Of a stretch of 64,000 nucleotides of DNA, positions 1 through 13,830 are shown in pieces (position 1 is the stretch's first letter; each line of letters begins with the position of its first letter). The stretch is from Podospora comata (Eukaryota > Ascomycota > Sordariomycetes > Sordariales > Podosporaceae): contig CP071496.1 in the NCBI GenBank assembly GCA_017354895.1, positions 3,782,001-3,846,000 on the forward strand, in the 5' to 3' direction. The notes under the pieces are model-generated. The model saw only the letters and a program-made list of their open reading frames with translations, did not search any database and was not told the DNA's origin. A program made the position numbers and the translations under genes.

Positions 1-3000
1 GGAAAGCATGTGTACTTGCATCGACGTGGCCGGAAGGACCGTCTCAACGGTGGATTCCTGCACTCCTGCGGCCGACAGGAGGCCAGGAACGCCAAGACCA
101 TCAATAACAGAAGACTCTTCTACAGTGTTAATCCCCCTCATTGCAACTGGTGATGGGTGGTTTTGTAGGAGAGTGGCCATCTCAGAGATGGACTTTGCTC
201 TGAGCAAGTCTCGGAACCGAATCTTGATACCCTGCTTTTGGAGAGCGGAACTAGCCTTGACTGCACTAACCGAATCAAGCCCAAGGTGGTAGATGCTGTG
301 ACTTTTCAAGATGCTCTCCGTCGGTATTCCCGACACTTCTGCGAGAACATTTCGAATTCTTGACTCTGTTGAACTCCACGCGGAGACTTTGTCGTTTTCC
401 ACAATTCCATCCTCCTGTGGCTTTGTGTGGTTTTGATGGTCAAGTTCAGCTGGTGGAAGTCCACAAATGGAAACCTTCCGATCCGCAAAGAGTAGGACAC
501 TCTCCTCCGCAGAGGTAATGATATGCTGAAGGACTGCATCCAGTTGATTGACAATCTCCTTGGCGTCCTGGCGTGAGAGGCAAGTTCCATCGCAGGCTGC
601 CCTCCACACGAGCCCAGGGCCAGACATCTCCATCTCCACGCAGACCGGATACTCAACAGCTGACTCCCCACCTATTGATGTCCATAAAGTATCACCGTCC
701 GCTGTCGAATAGTCAAAAGGAAGATGCTGCTGAATGAACAAAGAGTTGAACAGTGGTCCGTTGGATCTGGCAAGCTTCTGTGCTTGGCGGAGCCCAAAAT
801 GCTGAAATGGACGAATGCCGATCATGTTATCCTGCATATACCGTAACCACGACGACACTGTGCCGTGTAGCACACTCCTGATCGCGACCGTGTTCATGGT
901 TGGGAACATAACCTTTTCCAACTCTTCGCTGTCGCGGCCTGAGAGAACTACACCAAATGTGACGTCAAGCGACCCCGTTCGAGATGCCAGTAGAGCCGCC
1001 CAGCAGGCTTGCCCAAGGACCTGGAGGGTAATACCAATGGACTTGCAGAACTGTGTGATCTTAGATCTTGTGGATGCAGATGCATACTCGACTCGATGTA
1101 TACCCTGCTGATGGGGCAAGGGCTTCAGTGGGAATATAGTAGACGAGGCACCCTCCAGAAAGCTGGACCAAAATGTCGAGGCGTCTGGCTGGTTTGAAAG
1201 TAACAGTTGATCAACCAAAGTGCTGTGATCAATTTTCGTCGATACTCCTGAGACCCCCTGATAGGCCGCACGAACATCCTGGTGAAGCAGTCCCAAAGAC
1301 CAGCCGTCATAAAGCGCATGGGAGATGGAAAGAATGGCAAATACTTCGTCCGAATTGTTGATGGTGGCAATGGTAATCTGTAAGAGTTCTTTCTGGCCAG
1401 CACCGCCAACAGCTCGTAGACGGGCAGCTTCACAGAGCCCCCCAAGCTTATCGACACTCGTCAAGTTCGCCTCAAAGATGAGATTACCCTGGAATTCAGG
1501 CTTTGTGACTTGGCAGTATGCAAAGTCAAACTGTGTCGCTTCAACGGGCACGAAGACTGTTCGTAGGATCTCCGAATGCTGAACCACCGCTTTCCAAGCG
1601 GACTTGAGTCGAGTGACATCTACACCAGGGGATAGCTTCCAGATATCGTGATTGAAATACAGCTGAAAATCGGATTCGATCATGTCGGCAACCATAGCTT
1701 CTTGCAGAGGGGTTGGGGGCAGTGCGTCACGCCCAACGATTTCCAGAAGACTCGACATTGTCTGGTCCTTCTCCGAGATTTGAATCTCCTCTGGTACGTC
1801 ATAAGACTCGGCTCTGTCTTGAAGTAACTGGACCATGCTCTGAATAGTTTGTGCCTTCATGAGGTCGCTGGTACCAAGCAGCAGACCATGCTTTCTCTTG
1901 AGTCTCGCGGACAGCTTGATCATGTCGATACTGTCAAGACCCAGTTCAAAAACCGGCACCGTCTCAGTAACAAGATCCACAGGTGTCTCCGCCAGCTCTG
2001 CTATCTCGCATCGAATTTTGGAAGCATCCTCCGTCCAGATGAACTTGGATACCGCATGGGCCCCAATTTGAGAGGACGAAGTTTGGCTGTCGATACCTGT
2101 GTTTTGCTGGGCCCGGACTGATGCGAGGTCGCCGCCGCCGCCACTCTCAACGACGGACTCGTCTAGTCGCTGTGGCATGGATGCCAAAGCCTCGACTATC
2201 TCTTCCATAATGCCTGACAAGCTTTTGTGGTCAAATGCATGCTCCTGCGATACAAGCAAGAGGCTCAGATTGCCGTCAGAGTTCAGCGTCACATCCAGTG
2301 CGAGCGGGTAGTCTGGAGTATGGTCTACCTCCACTTCCTTCCACAGCGAAGAACAGTGCTCGCTCATGGTTTCATCTTGATGTTGAAACGAGAACAAGGT
2401 GTCAAACAGTGGCCTGCCACCAGAACACCATTTCTGAATATCTCGGAGAGCAACGTGCTGAAATTCGAGCACAGCAGTGTTGAAGTTGTGGCATTGCTGA
2501 ATGAGAGAGGACCAAGTAGTCCACCTACCCCCCTCGGTGCTTGTAATTCGAGCGTAAAATGGAAGTGTGTTGAATAGGGGACCGACGATTCGGTCAGCGG
2601 CTTCCAAATCCATGGCTCTTCCGGAAACAATCATGCCGATTGTGGGGTTAATCGCGAGCCTTTTGGCAAGAACGCCAACCCACACGGCTAGCACAATCGC
2701 CTGATGCGTCACTCGGAGTATAGACTTAAGCTCTTCCAACTTTCTAAACGAAAGGCCTGACCGGACCCTGACGGCATTTTTGCTCGAATGGACTTTATCG
2801 GGCTCAGACAGAGGCGTCGAACCTTGTAGATGTTGGGCCCAGAATTGCCTGCTGCTTGTGAAGTTGCGGAGCGGCCCATAGCACAGCGCCTGCAGGAATG
2901 ATGGGGCAGAATCTGTGAAAGTGTCGGTCAAGCCATTGGCTAAGGCCTGATATTCCGAAGCTATCCGGTTCAAGATGAGCTTCAAGCTGTTGCCGTCGTA

Positions 3001-6000
3001 AAGGCCATGGAAAATGTGAAGGACAAGATGCCGAGGGCTGTCTAGGTACGCAACCTCGAATGGTTGAATCAAGCGCTGTCTGTTCCGAGCGATCCACGAC
3101 GTTCTCCACCTCGCAACTGCCTCTGTGACCAGTTCATCTGAATGGAGGGCCGGCCCGCTTTGTTTCAATGGCGCACTCTCCTTGTCCGGGCGGCATCCCC
3201 ACACGGGCAAAATAGAGCTATCGATGTATTGAAGAGGCATTTCGCCGTCGAGCGAGGTAGGGACAGTCTCTAGAGTTGGGTTGGAAATGTCCAATGAAGG
3301 TGTATCTATGGACCCCAGCTGTGGCGTCCAGGCTTGATGTGACTGCCTTTCGTTGTCCAGAGACATGGTTACCCATGGGAGTTTGACTCTTTTGAGTGCA
3401 ACCTGAATGAAGCCATCTGTCGTTTCAACGAACTTGGTTCTCAAGATGGGGAATGCCACCACGGCCCTCTCCAGAGCCCTGCGAAGCAGTCCGGGTTCAA
3501 CATTGGCTGCTAGATCGAAACGAAATGTGTTGAAATAAGCGTTGTCGGCGGATCGGGAAAGCATGCCTTGTTGCAGTGGCGAGCAAGGAGCGATGTATTG
3601 AATAGCGTCAAGGGAAATAAGTAGCTCTCCACACACATGAGACCGAAATCTGTGAGCACAAGCCTGTACAAGTTGCCGAGCAGATGCCACTGATTCCGTC
3701 CCAGGAGAGCTCTCCTTGCTCTTCAGAGCCTGGGACAGGTCCCCAATCAAGGGATTCCTGAGGATGGTGGCAGGGCTGGCGTGGAGTTGCTCGCTGTCCT
3801 TGAGGGCGCGCGATAGTCGGAGGACTGAGATGGAATCAATACCCAACTCGAAAATACTTGACCCTGGAGTGATACTGGCGATATCGATCCGCTGCATGGC
3901 GGCAATGACTCTGGCTATTTGCATGCCCGTTGGGCTCAGCTCTCCAGAAGACCTGTCGGCAGCCGACGCCCAAGAAATCAGTCTTTCATGTTCGATGGTA
4001 GCAAAGAATTGTCTAAGCTTTTTGATTTCAGCCTTATTGTTGGCCGAAAGGGGGATGAATGGCAGTTGGAGCACATATGTTGGAACCATGTACCCAGGGA
4101 GCCTCGAACGACACGCATCTCGAGCTCTTCGGCAAAGCTCAGCAGCTTGCGTTCCCTCGATGAGGCTCAAAGCTTGGTCGGGGCTTTTCTTGCTACCCTC
4201 GTCGTTCATGATGAAGGATACCAACAGGTCTTTTTGCTGGGTCTCGTTGCGAACCACGAGGGTAGCTACATCCCGGATCTCAGTCACACCTTTTCGGATT
4301 GCGTGATTAATCTCGCCAATTTCTAACCGCTGCCCGCGAAGTTTGACCTGGTCATCTGCTCTGCCCAAGAAGTCAAAGCAACCATCGTGAAGAACCCGAA
4401 CCAAATCTCCGGTCCGATACACACGCTCTCCAAACGGTTGCAGCAACGGAAATCGCTCCCTAGTCAGGTCTTGTCGCCCAAGATACCCCTTGCCTACGAG
4501 GCGGCCAGACACACAAAGTTCGCCCACGCCGCCGCGTAAAACAGGCGTATCTGTTCCGGGCTTCAGTACAAATGATCCGACGTTGATGAACTGCTTCCCA
4601 ATGTTGGAAGGCCTGCCGTTGATGGGTACTTGAGGATAAACCGTGACACCAATGGTTGCTTCTGTGGGGCCGTAGAAATTGTATATGACTCTCTTGTCGC
4701 CCCAAATATCGAGAATCTCTTGCTTGAGCGATTCTCCACCTGTGATGAAGACACCTTTGCACAAACTGGGAACATCATCCGGATGCACCAGTCGAGCCAG
4801 ACTCGGTGTAAGATCAATGTGTGTAATTCCCAAGCGGGAGATGGTGCCAGACAGATCCTCCAAAATGATATCTCGTGGAGCAGCAACAAGAGTGATGCCG
4901 ACTGACCAGCTCCAGTACTGCTCAAGGACCGAAACGTCAAAGTGAAGCGAGGCAAACTGCAACCAGCGTGACTCGGGCTCCCATTTGCCCTCGAAGATGT
5001 GCCGAAAAGCAAGCATGCACTGAACCGCGTTGTCGTGTGTGATTTCGCAACCCTTTGGTGTTCCGGTAGTACCCGAAGTGTACAAACAGTAGCAGGCATT
5101 GCTTGGCTCAAGAGATGGACTGAGCACGACAGGTTCAGTGGAGAGCAGCCGGAGTGTCTCTTGGTTGATGGCCATGACCGGAATAGAGACTTCAAGCCCA
5201 AGGGACCTCTTCCTGGCATCTGTTGTCAGAAGTGCCGAGGCACCCGAGTCCTTCAAGATGAACTCATTGCGTGATGCCGGTGCCCCAGGGTCCAAAGCAA
5301 CGAACGCGCAACCGGCTTTGAGGATGCCAAGGATGGAAAAGTATGCCTCGGGACACTTGTCGAAGTACACCGCGACGATGTCTCCGACCTTTGCATGCTG
5401 AGTCAACAACTTGGCAACCCGATTTCCGTTCTTGTCGAGCTCCTTGTACGTCCACCTCTGATCAATCGGCACGTCTCCGTCGAACGACTCCACAAACTGC
5501 AAAGCACTAGCCTCCGGCGTCTCAAGACTTTGGCGCTCGACGAACTGGTGCAAGAACCTTACTCCTGTTGGGAGCTCGGGCTTTTTTGGTGGTAGAACCG
5601 AGAAAAGGTTGGGCGCACCCAAGAAGAGTTCCGTTTCGAGGTGGTCCGGACTGAACGCCAAATGACATACTGTCGCATCAAACTGGCGAAGGAGTAGTTC
5701 GCTCTGCTCGCTGGGGAGCACATCAGTGAAGAACGTGATCTGATATTTGAGCCGATCTTTTGCCAAAGGTTCCACCTCTATAGAGATGGGATAGTCGATG
5801 TTAGCCTGGTCCTCAATCACTCGCCAGGGCCTCGTTTCAGCGTTGTCAACATCAAGCTTTTGATACACCAGCAAGGTATCAAACAACTTTGCGTCGGCAT
5901 ATCCAAGCCATTTCTGGATCCTCGTTAAGGGCTGATGTTGCTGGGAATAGATCTCGGCGTTGTACTGCATCATCTGTGCCAAGAGCTTATGGTTGGACTC

Positions 6001-9000
6001 GGTGTGTGTTGCAATAATCGGCAGGGTACCAATGCAGGGAAAGGCTGCTTTGCGTGTTGCTTCAGAGTTGCGCCCAGACAACACCACGCCAAAGACGACG
6101 GACTGTTCACCGAGATATGATGACAAGACGCGCGTCCAGGCAGCTTGAAGAACAGCTTGCATGGAATAACCCGAGCTTCTGACAGCCTTTTCCAGGCTGA
6201 TCATGGGCACCTGGCTGATGAGGGACTGCGTCATAATCTCACGCGATTCCTGACGGAGCGGTGTCATGGTGGGAAAGCCATTCACCACCACCTGCTGGCC
6301 CCTTTGCTTCCAGAAGCTTTCAATCTTGTCAGAGGAGGTCGATACCTCATCCAAGATCTCGCCCAAAGCATGCTCATCATTGTCGCGCTGGATGATATTG
6401 AGCTCATGCAATGCCTTGGAGAAATCCGACAAAATTAGTTGAAGAGACTGTGCGTCGTAGAGAGCGTGATGTATGGCCAAGTGCATGGTCAGATGGCTGA
6501 CCTCTTGCACAAAGGCAATAGCGAAGAGTCTCTTGTGTGGTGCTTCAACAATTTGGTGGCGGGCTTCGAGGCGCCATTGGTCCAAGTCGAAGGCAACTTC
6601 AGGGCCAGTAAAGGTGTTGAGTAAGGGGACAAAGGAGGGTGTGTAGTATTGAATCATGGCAAAATCACAGTCTTGGTGCTCGACAGGCGCAAGGCCCGTC
6701 CGTAGGATAGGATACGTTGCACAAACTGCTTGCCATGCCTTGTGCATCTTGGCAACGGGAATAGGAGTGTCAAACTCAAAAGCCAGGTAGTTGAGATAGT
6801 CCCTGCCACCAGATGTAACAAACTGCGCCATCATGCTGGATTGTAAAGGCGTGCAGGGCAAAACCTTTTCCACCATGCTGGGTACCACCACACCCCGTGC
6901 AAGAATTTGTGGGCGAACTTGGGAATCAAAGCTGGCAAAGTCGTACTGCGGTGTGCGTATTTTGACTCCCTTGCCGGAAGTAATATGGTGAGCCAATCCC
7001 TGGCAAGTGGGATTTGAAACCACGTCACTAGCGAGAACGTGGTACCCGGACTGACGAAGCATAGAAGCCACTTGGACAGCGCTGATACTGTCTAGGCCGA
7101 GTCGATAAATGGTCGTGGATCTTCGCACGTCCCTGGGGTCGCATGACGATAAGGTAGCAAAAACCTGACGAACTGCGATTTCCGTGGCAGTCCATGCTTC
7201 CTCTGAGTTGTCTTCAGGCGGAATCAGATTTTGGCTGCCGGGTAATGGCCGGGAATGGGAAATGAGCGAGAGTCTGTCTTGCAACGATTGTGGAAGGCTG
7301 TCCAGGGTAAGAAGACGACCAGCCGGATACTGAAGGTGCATCTCAACAGCATATACAAAAAGATCCAATACGACCTGATAAGTATCGGTCGAGAGCCTAT
7401 CGAATCAGGTGTTAATTGGTGGCTATCATCAGCGCCCTCTGAAGGAAAGGTGTGGATGTTTACCTTTGCCCGTGGAGCTTTACGGTCACTGCATCTGTCG
7501 CTGTATCGGGGATGACCTCACAAACAAGCGGGATCCGCGATGTGTAAGCAAGGGTGAAAGAAACAACTGGGGGATTCAGCGACTTACGTCCATCTCGCCA
7601 TCGTCTTGTTCCAATTTCCAGACTCGGCTATCTAGGCACCGAGGGGATTGTTGTAGTAACAAAAGGGTATCGAATAAACGCCGGTTTCCATATTGCGAAG
7701 CTAGAGATTTAATACGTCGAAGCGGGGTAAACTGATAGTCCAAAGATGCTGTGCTGGTCTTTTGAACTTTTTTGATCAAGTCGAGTCGCTGGTGGACCTC
7801 GGAGAGCTTGACTCTCACAGGGAGGGTATTAAAACAAGGGGCAACCAGCTCGCTGATACCTTCCATAGGAACGGATCGTCCGTTGACCACATTTCCAAAG
7901 CATACATCATCAGTGTCTAAAAGACACCCTAATGTGGTTGCCCAACAAGACTGAACCAGTGCAAGAAGAGGAACCCCTATTTCCTTGATCTTTGCTCTGA
8001 CTTCTGAGAGAGGAAGCTGAAGTCGTCGAGTTTTGATGGCTATGTTTGCTTTTTCATCGTCTTTTATCAGCTCCGTGACCAGCTTCGGTTGCATTCCAGA
8101 CAGATGGGTAGCCCAGAAACTATCTGTTTGCTCCGGCAAAGTCGAAGATTCTTGGAGAAAGGCAGCATATGATGGCGTAGGTGGCAGCGAAAGCCCATGA
8201 TAAGTCTTCTCAATCTCATAAAGAAGGCGCTCAACAGCGACACCATCATAAAGAGCATGATGGCAGACAAAGGATAAGTATCTCTGAGTCTTGTTCTTGA
8301 TCCAGGCAAGTGAGATCATAGGTCGAAGAGAGTCGACGCCATCGCCCAGCAGATTGATTTGCTCAGCCACACAGGAAGGGATCCGTTTTTTTGAAGCGTC
8401 AAACTCACGCCAGTCCGGCTGCCAGCTATCGAGCACAATTTGAACTATGGGGTGCTGGCTACTGGAAGTGGTCATAAAGCAGGTCCGAAGAATGCCATGC
8501 CGTAAAACCATCGCGTTCCAGGCTGTCTCTAGCTGCGCAGGATCTCCACTGACGAGAAACAGCATGCGATTGATATAAGCTTCCTTGCTCGCCGTGGCTG
8601 CCAACATTCCCTCTTGCAACGGGGTACATGGTAGAATCTCTTGAGCCGATGTTCCTTGCTGTCGAAGTATTTCCTTCAGCGACGCCAAGAGGGTCTTCGG
8701 TAACAGGTCCTGGGCTTTTGGTGGCTCGGATGTTCTCTTTTCGAGATCGAGAAGGATCTTAGCAAGCCGGGAAATATTTGGATTTTGTAGGATAGTCGAG
8801 ATCGGAATGCGTTGACCAAGTTGTGAGTAGAATGACCTCGCCAATTGAATGGCAGAGATGGAGTCCAGACCAAGCGTAACCAGAGATGTCCATCGTTGGA
8901 CCTCGTGCCTTGAAATCTTGAGGGCCTCTGTAACCACACGAGCTACTTTCTGCTCGGCTGTTGTCCATTCCTCATGGTCCTCGTCGTTGTCGGCGACGTG

Positions 9001-12000
9001 ATCGGTCACCGATGCGAGGTACTCTTGGCTGAGCATTCGGTAGGAGGCGGTAAGCCGTTCCCTGTCCAACTTTCCAGACGCTGTGGTCGGCAAGACGGAA
9101 ATGGGGAGTATCGCCGATGGCACCATGTACTGCGGTAATTTTGAAGTGAGCACTCGAAACAGCGACTGCACCTTTTGTCGGAGATCATTGTTGAGCTCCA
9201 ACAGAGAATATTCGTTTGCTTGGATGCCGCTGGGGACAAAGTAAGAGACTATTTGATCCTGGGAGTCTTCCGGTCCCGCTCGCAAGAACAGACTTGCACA
9301 ATCCTCGACCGCACTCGAGAGCCGCAACGTCGCTGTGATCTCCCCGAGCTCCACCCGCTGTCCGCGGAGCTTAATCTGGTCGTCCACACGACCAAGAATG
9401 ACCATTGATCCATCCGGCAGCATACGTCCAATATCTCCGGATCGATAGAGCCTACCATAGGTGGGGTGATCGATGAATTTTGATGAAGTTAGGGCGGGCA
9501 TGGCGAGATATCCCTGAGCAACCTGATCACCGCCAAAGCAAAATTCGCCGAGGCAGCCCAGTGGAACAACGTGTTCACTATCCTTGAATAAAACAACAGT
9601 CGAAGTGTTTTCAAAAGACCAACCAAGATGCTGGATTGCCTGGTTCGGCCCCATCTTCTTCACACTGCAGATGTTTGTAGTCTCTGACGGGCCGTATCCC
9701 TGAAACAGCTTCCTCCCCCATTTCTTGGCGACTGCCTCCGTCATGGCTTCGCCGGCCGTCACCAGAAACTCCACCTCTGGAACCTTGTCCGGATCGACCA
9801 GAGATGCCACTGTTGGGGTCATGCTTAAGTGGGTGACCTCAAGTATCCTGATTGATCTCTCGAGATCCTCAAAGAGGGTGTCGTTTTTGCCAGAGCAGAG
9901 GCACATGCCTTGGGTCCAGGCGAAAAATACCTCAAAGACTGAGACATCAAATGCCTGAGAACAAGACTGAAGCAGTCTGGAGCAGCCCTTTACAGGGTAG
10001 ATTCTGGACAAAACATCGAGATTGCTCATGATGTTTAACTGGGTCACGCAAACCCCCTTCGGTACACCGGTGCTGCCAGATGTGTAGATGACATAGGCTA
10101 GCCTCGAGGGGTCAGGATTTGGTGTAATAGCCTTAACTGGAAGCGACATGTATTCGAGCCCGTCGAGGTCCACGATAGTGGGGCAAAGCTGAGGGGATAG
10201 TTTGTCTCGAGTGATCCTGTCCGTGAGGCAGAAACTGACTCCGGCCTGCTGCAGAATGGTGCCGATACGCGTCTCCGGGGTAGTGGGCAGAAGGGGTAGA
10301 TAGCCACAGCCAGCTTTGAGGATGGCAAGGATACCAGCGTAGAGGAGGACGGACTTCTCCATGATAATGGCCACAACTGCCCCCTCCTTCAGCCCATGTT
10401 TTTGAAGGTGCCATGCAATTTGATTGGCGGTTTGGTTGAGCTGGGCAAATGATAACGTGGTTGTTTTGACAAGATCATCCGAAATACGATGTGCAAAGCA
10501 CAGAGCTTCCTTGTCAGGGTGGTTTGCGACCACCACGTCAATGGCGTGGGCTAGATCAGGAACTCCAGCAAAGGTCACCGGCTTGGGGTTGAATACTGAG
10601 AGGAGCGACTGGGAGAAGGCTGCTTGTATCCCTGTAATCTTGGAGTCGAGATTCCTGAGCATCCATGAAGCCATCTCGGCGATACAACAGCCCAGGGCTA
10701 TGGCCTGCTGATCAGGGAATGTGTTCTCGTGCGATGTAATACGGAGAACAAAGTCATGGGCTCTTGGCTCCACCTCGACAACAAGCTGCGTTTCCAAGAA
10801 ATCCTGATGGCCAACCTCTTCGAATCCCCTGACACAGTCTGGTTTGCTGGTTTGAAGTGACTGCTGATAAACGAACAAAACATCATAAAAGGGCTGCCCT
10901 GGCCGGACTCCCGCTGCCCGCCTGATTTCTGAAAGAGGCAAGGTACTGTATTCGAGAATGGCTCTACTGATCACTTGAGTGCTGACAAGGAGATCGGCAA
11001 TACTGCTGACTTGTGAGAAGTCGGTACGAAGTGGCACTGTGGCGATGCAAGGCCCCATCACATCCTCGATCATCGAGATTGGCAGTGTCCTGCCAGATGT
11101 CACGGTACCGACCACAACATCGTCACTCCCAACCATAGCACTCCAGATCCAGGCGACCGAAGCCTGGAAGATGGTCTGAATCCCGCACTGGATGTCATCT
11201 AGTGATCTCCTTAGCTCGTTTGGATTGATGTCCACAATGACACTGGAGGTAGAGGTAGTAGACACCTTTGCTGTGCCAGCTCGTAAGATCGGAAGCGCCG
11301 CTGGTTGGAACCCTCGAAGATTTGCCGCCCAAAATTCTTTAGCAGCATCCGAAATGTGACGAAAAGACGGGGAGGCATAGTAGTAGGCGATCTTGCTGAA
11401 CTGTGGGCGCTCTTCAAGCTGTTCTCCTTGCATAAGCGCCGCAAGGTCAGCCATAGCCAAGTCCCATGACCAGCCATCATATATCGCATGATGAAGGTGG
11501 ACCACAGCCTCAACATCAGCGGGTTTACCGATGGTTTGAGCATCCGAGATTTGCACTTTGAAAGGCGTGAGAAAGTCCTGGTCATCTCGCAGTTCAAACT
11601 CACAAACTGGCGAGTCTGAGAATGAGATGCATGATTCGCAGGCGCGTTCAAAGACGACTTGAAAAAAGTCACCATCGTGGTGGACAAAGCCGGTACGCAG
11701 TATCTCATTTCTCTCAACAAGCCTCAAGAACCAAGAGCGGACGGAGTCTGGCGAGCAAGGGATTGGGAACCGAAGTTTGATCCAGTTGCAATATGCACGA
11801 GGATTGGCTGCAGTTTCGGCGAGCATCGAGATCTGGAGGGGTGTGCAGGGGTAAACCGACTGAACCGACCTGTTGTCTCTAAACAGCTCAGACCTCTGCG
11901 CGAGTACTGCCGGGACGTCTGGTTGCCATGCGCGGGGGTGAAAGGTATCCAGAATGGAGGCTGGTCGATGGCCTTGCTTTTCGGACACGCATGCATGCAG

Positions 12001-13830
12001 CGCTGAGATTGTGCGGGACCTCAAGATCTCGATCGCATCACTATCAATACCGGCCTGGCGTAATAAGGAGGCAAGTCGTATAGCAGCCAGTGAATCAAGG
12101 CCCATTTGAAGCAAGTTCTGACCCGGTTTCACCTCGGTGCCGAGAACGGTCGTGGCCAAAGAGCACAGTTTTCGTTCAAAATCATCTCTGAAAATGCCTT
12201 GTTGAATGACCTCAGACCCCGCTTGTGAGTTGTTGTACTCGGTAACAAGTCTCTTCCGATCGATTTTGCCCGAGGGGAGTCGAGGAAAGGCGCCCATGAC
12301 GATAACGTCACCAGGCAACATGAACCCCGGGAGCCAAGCGCGACAGGAAGCTTCCACGGCGTTGGCCATGCCATCCGTATGATCCACTGCACAAAAGAGA
12401 ACCAAGATCGAGTTGATGACTGCGGCGACAGCGCTATGACAACCTGTCGTTCTCAGCGCGGCATGTTCCACCTCTCCAAGCTCCATTCGCTGCCCACGGA
12501 GCTTGACCTGGCCGCCTCCTATGCGCCCCAAACACTCAAGCGTGCCGTCGGGCAGTATGTGTGCCTTGTCTCCTGTTCGGTACAAACGGCCGTATGGCGT
12601 TTCGACAAAAGCCTTTGCCGTCATCTCGGGCCGGTTGACGTAGCAGTCTGCAACTTGAGGTCCACCGACAGCAAGCTCTCCGACTTCCCCAAGCGAGAGA
12701 ACCCTAAAGTCTGGAGGCTCGGACTCGTCCTCGGGAATATTGAGTACAAATGCAGACACCGTGTCGAACGGGATGCCAATGTTGGCTGTGGACATGCTGC
12801 AAGCAAAAGAGGGCTGAACGGTGCAGTGAATGGCGGCCTCGGTTGGCCCATACATACCCCAAAGCATGCTTTTCTTCTCCTCGCTGCCGCCGAATTCCTC
12901 AACCACAGGCTTTGTGAGCATCTCTCCAATGGTGAGAAGAAGCTGCAGACAGGGAGCACTATCGCGTTTTCGAAGCAAGCTGCCCGCCACACTTGGGGTC
13001 AGCTCACAAGCATCGACTGACATTCGCCTGATGATACCCGGCAGGTCGTTAAGCATTGCACCTCGTGTGCAGCTCACCAGGGTCTTGCCTCTGAAAAGTG
13101 GAAAGAATATCTCAAACACGGACACGTCAAAGGTTGGAGCTGCGAACTGAAGAAATCTCGAGAATGGCGGGACGTGTCGATCATGGGCGAGCAAACTTTG
13201 AGTTGCTGCGTCATGCGAGACACCAACTCCTTTTGGTGTGCCGGTTGAGCCTGAAGTGTACATCACGTAGGCCAGATCGTGAGGCTTCGGCTCATAATGC
13301 TGTGGATCACCTGTTGATTGCCTGGCAGCCCTGGCTGGTGTGTCCTCTCCAACGAGGAGCACAATCCGCCCGGTTTGGCCGACTGGTGGAAGCTTGTTGG
13401 CCAGCTCGTGGGTCGTGATGACTACTTTGGCTTTCACGTCGTCGAGGATGAACTGGCCTCTCTCGAGGGGAACGTCCAAGTTGAGCGGGCAAAAGGCACC
13501 GCCGGCTTTCAGAATGGCTAGCAGTGCAATGTACAGGTTTGGGCCTTGCGGGACAAGGACAGGAACGACAAACTGTCTGTTGTTATCCCGGGACCCAACC
13601 TGTGCTTGAATTGCGGATGCAAGAGCGCTGGACGCATGGTGTAGTTGGGGGTATGAGATGGAGATTTGGCGGCCCTCATCGTCCAAGAAATCAATAGCCG
13701 GCTCTGCAGACGTTTGGTGAACGAGAAGATGCAACAGACTTGGCCCATTCAAGCGTTTTGGTGGGTGATTGAGAACGGAGAGCCTCTCGTCCACTTTGTG
13801 GGATTTTTGTGATACGGAGGGGTCCATCAT
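1..13830 (-). CDS. NPS2: Ferricrocin-type siderophore NRPS (SidC/NPS2 family), 3' end outside window
   Basis: Multimodular NRPS that would assemble a hydroxamate siderophore of the ferrichrome/ferricrocin type from hydroxyornithine, Ser and Gly (family knowledge). The model is complement(<1..7396, 7464..7516, 7588..13830). Two small introns (71 and 67 nt) join the 2084-aa first block to a frame open to the window edge; both junctions restore frame inside condensation domain C2. The first intron ends in a rarer GAG acceptor. Domain order is A1-T1-C1-A2-T2-C2-T3-C3-A3-T4-C4-T5-C5-T6-(C6 start). Visible motifs are YTSGSTGTPKG (A1, residues 191-201), YTSGSTGVPKG (A2), YTSGTTGTPKG (A3, near 5060), and GxDS carrier motifs near 12093, 8865, 7090, 3835, 1940 and 275. 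C1 and C2 keep HHxxxDG; C3 has HHALYDA, C4 FHGLYDG, C5 SHALYDG. The start is the first of two adjacent ATGs. The neighbouring sidA supports a siderophore role; ferricrocin as product is inferred. Confidence 0.92.

Noticed and set aside
12379-13020. 213-codon plus-strand frame opposite the NRPS
   Set aside because: Antisense shadow of the A1 domain, with no independent motif.
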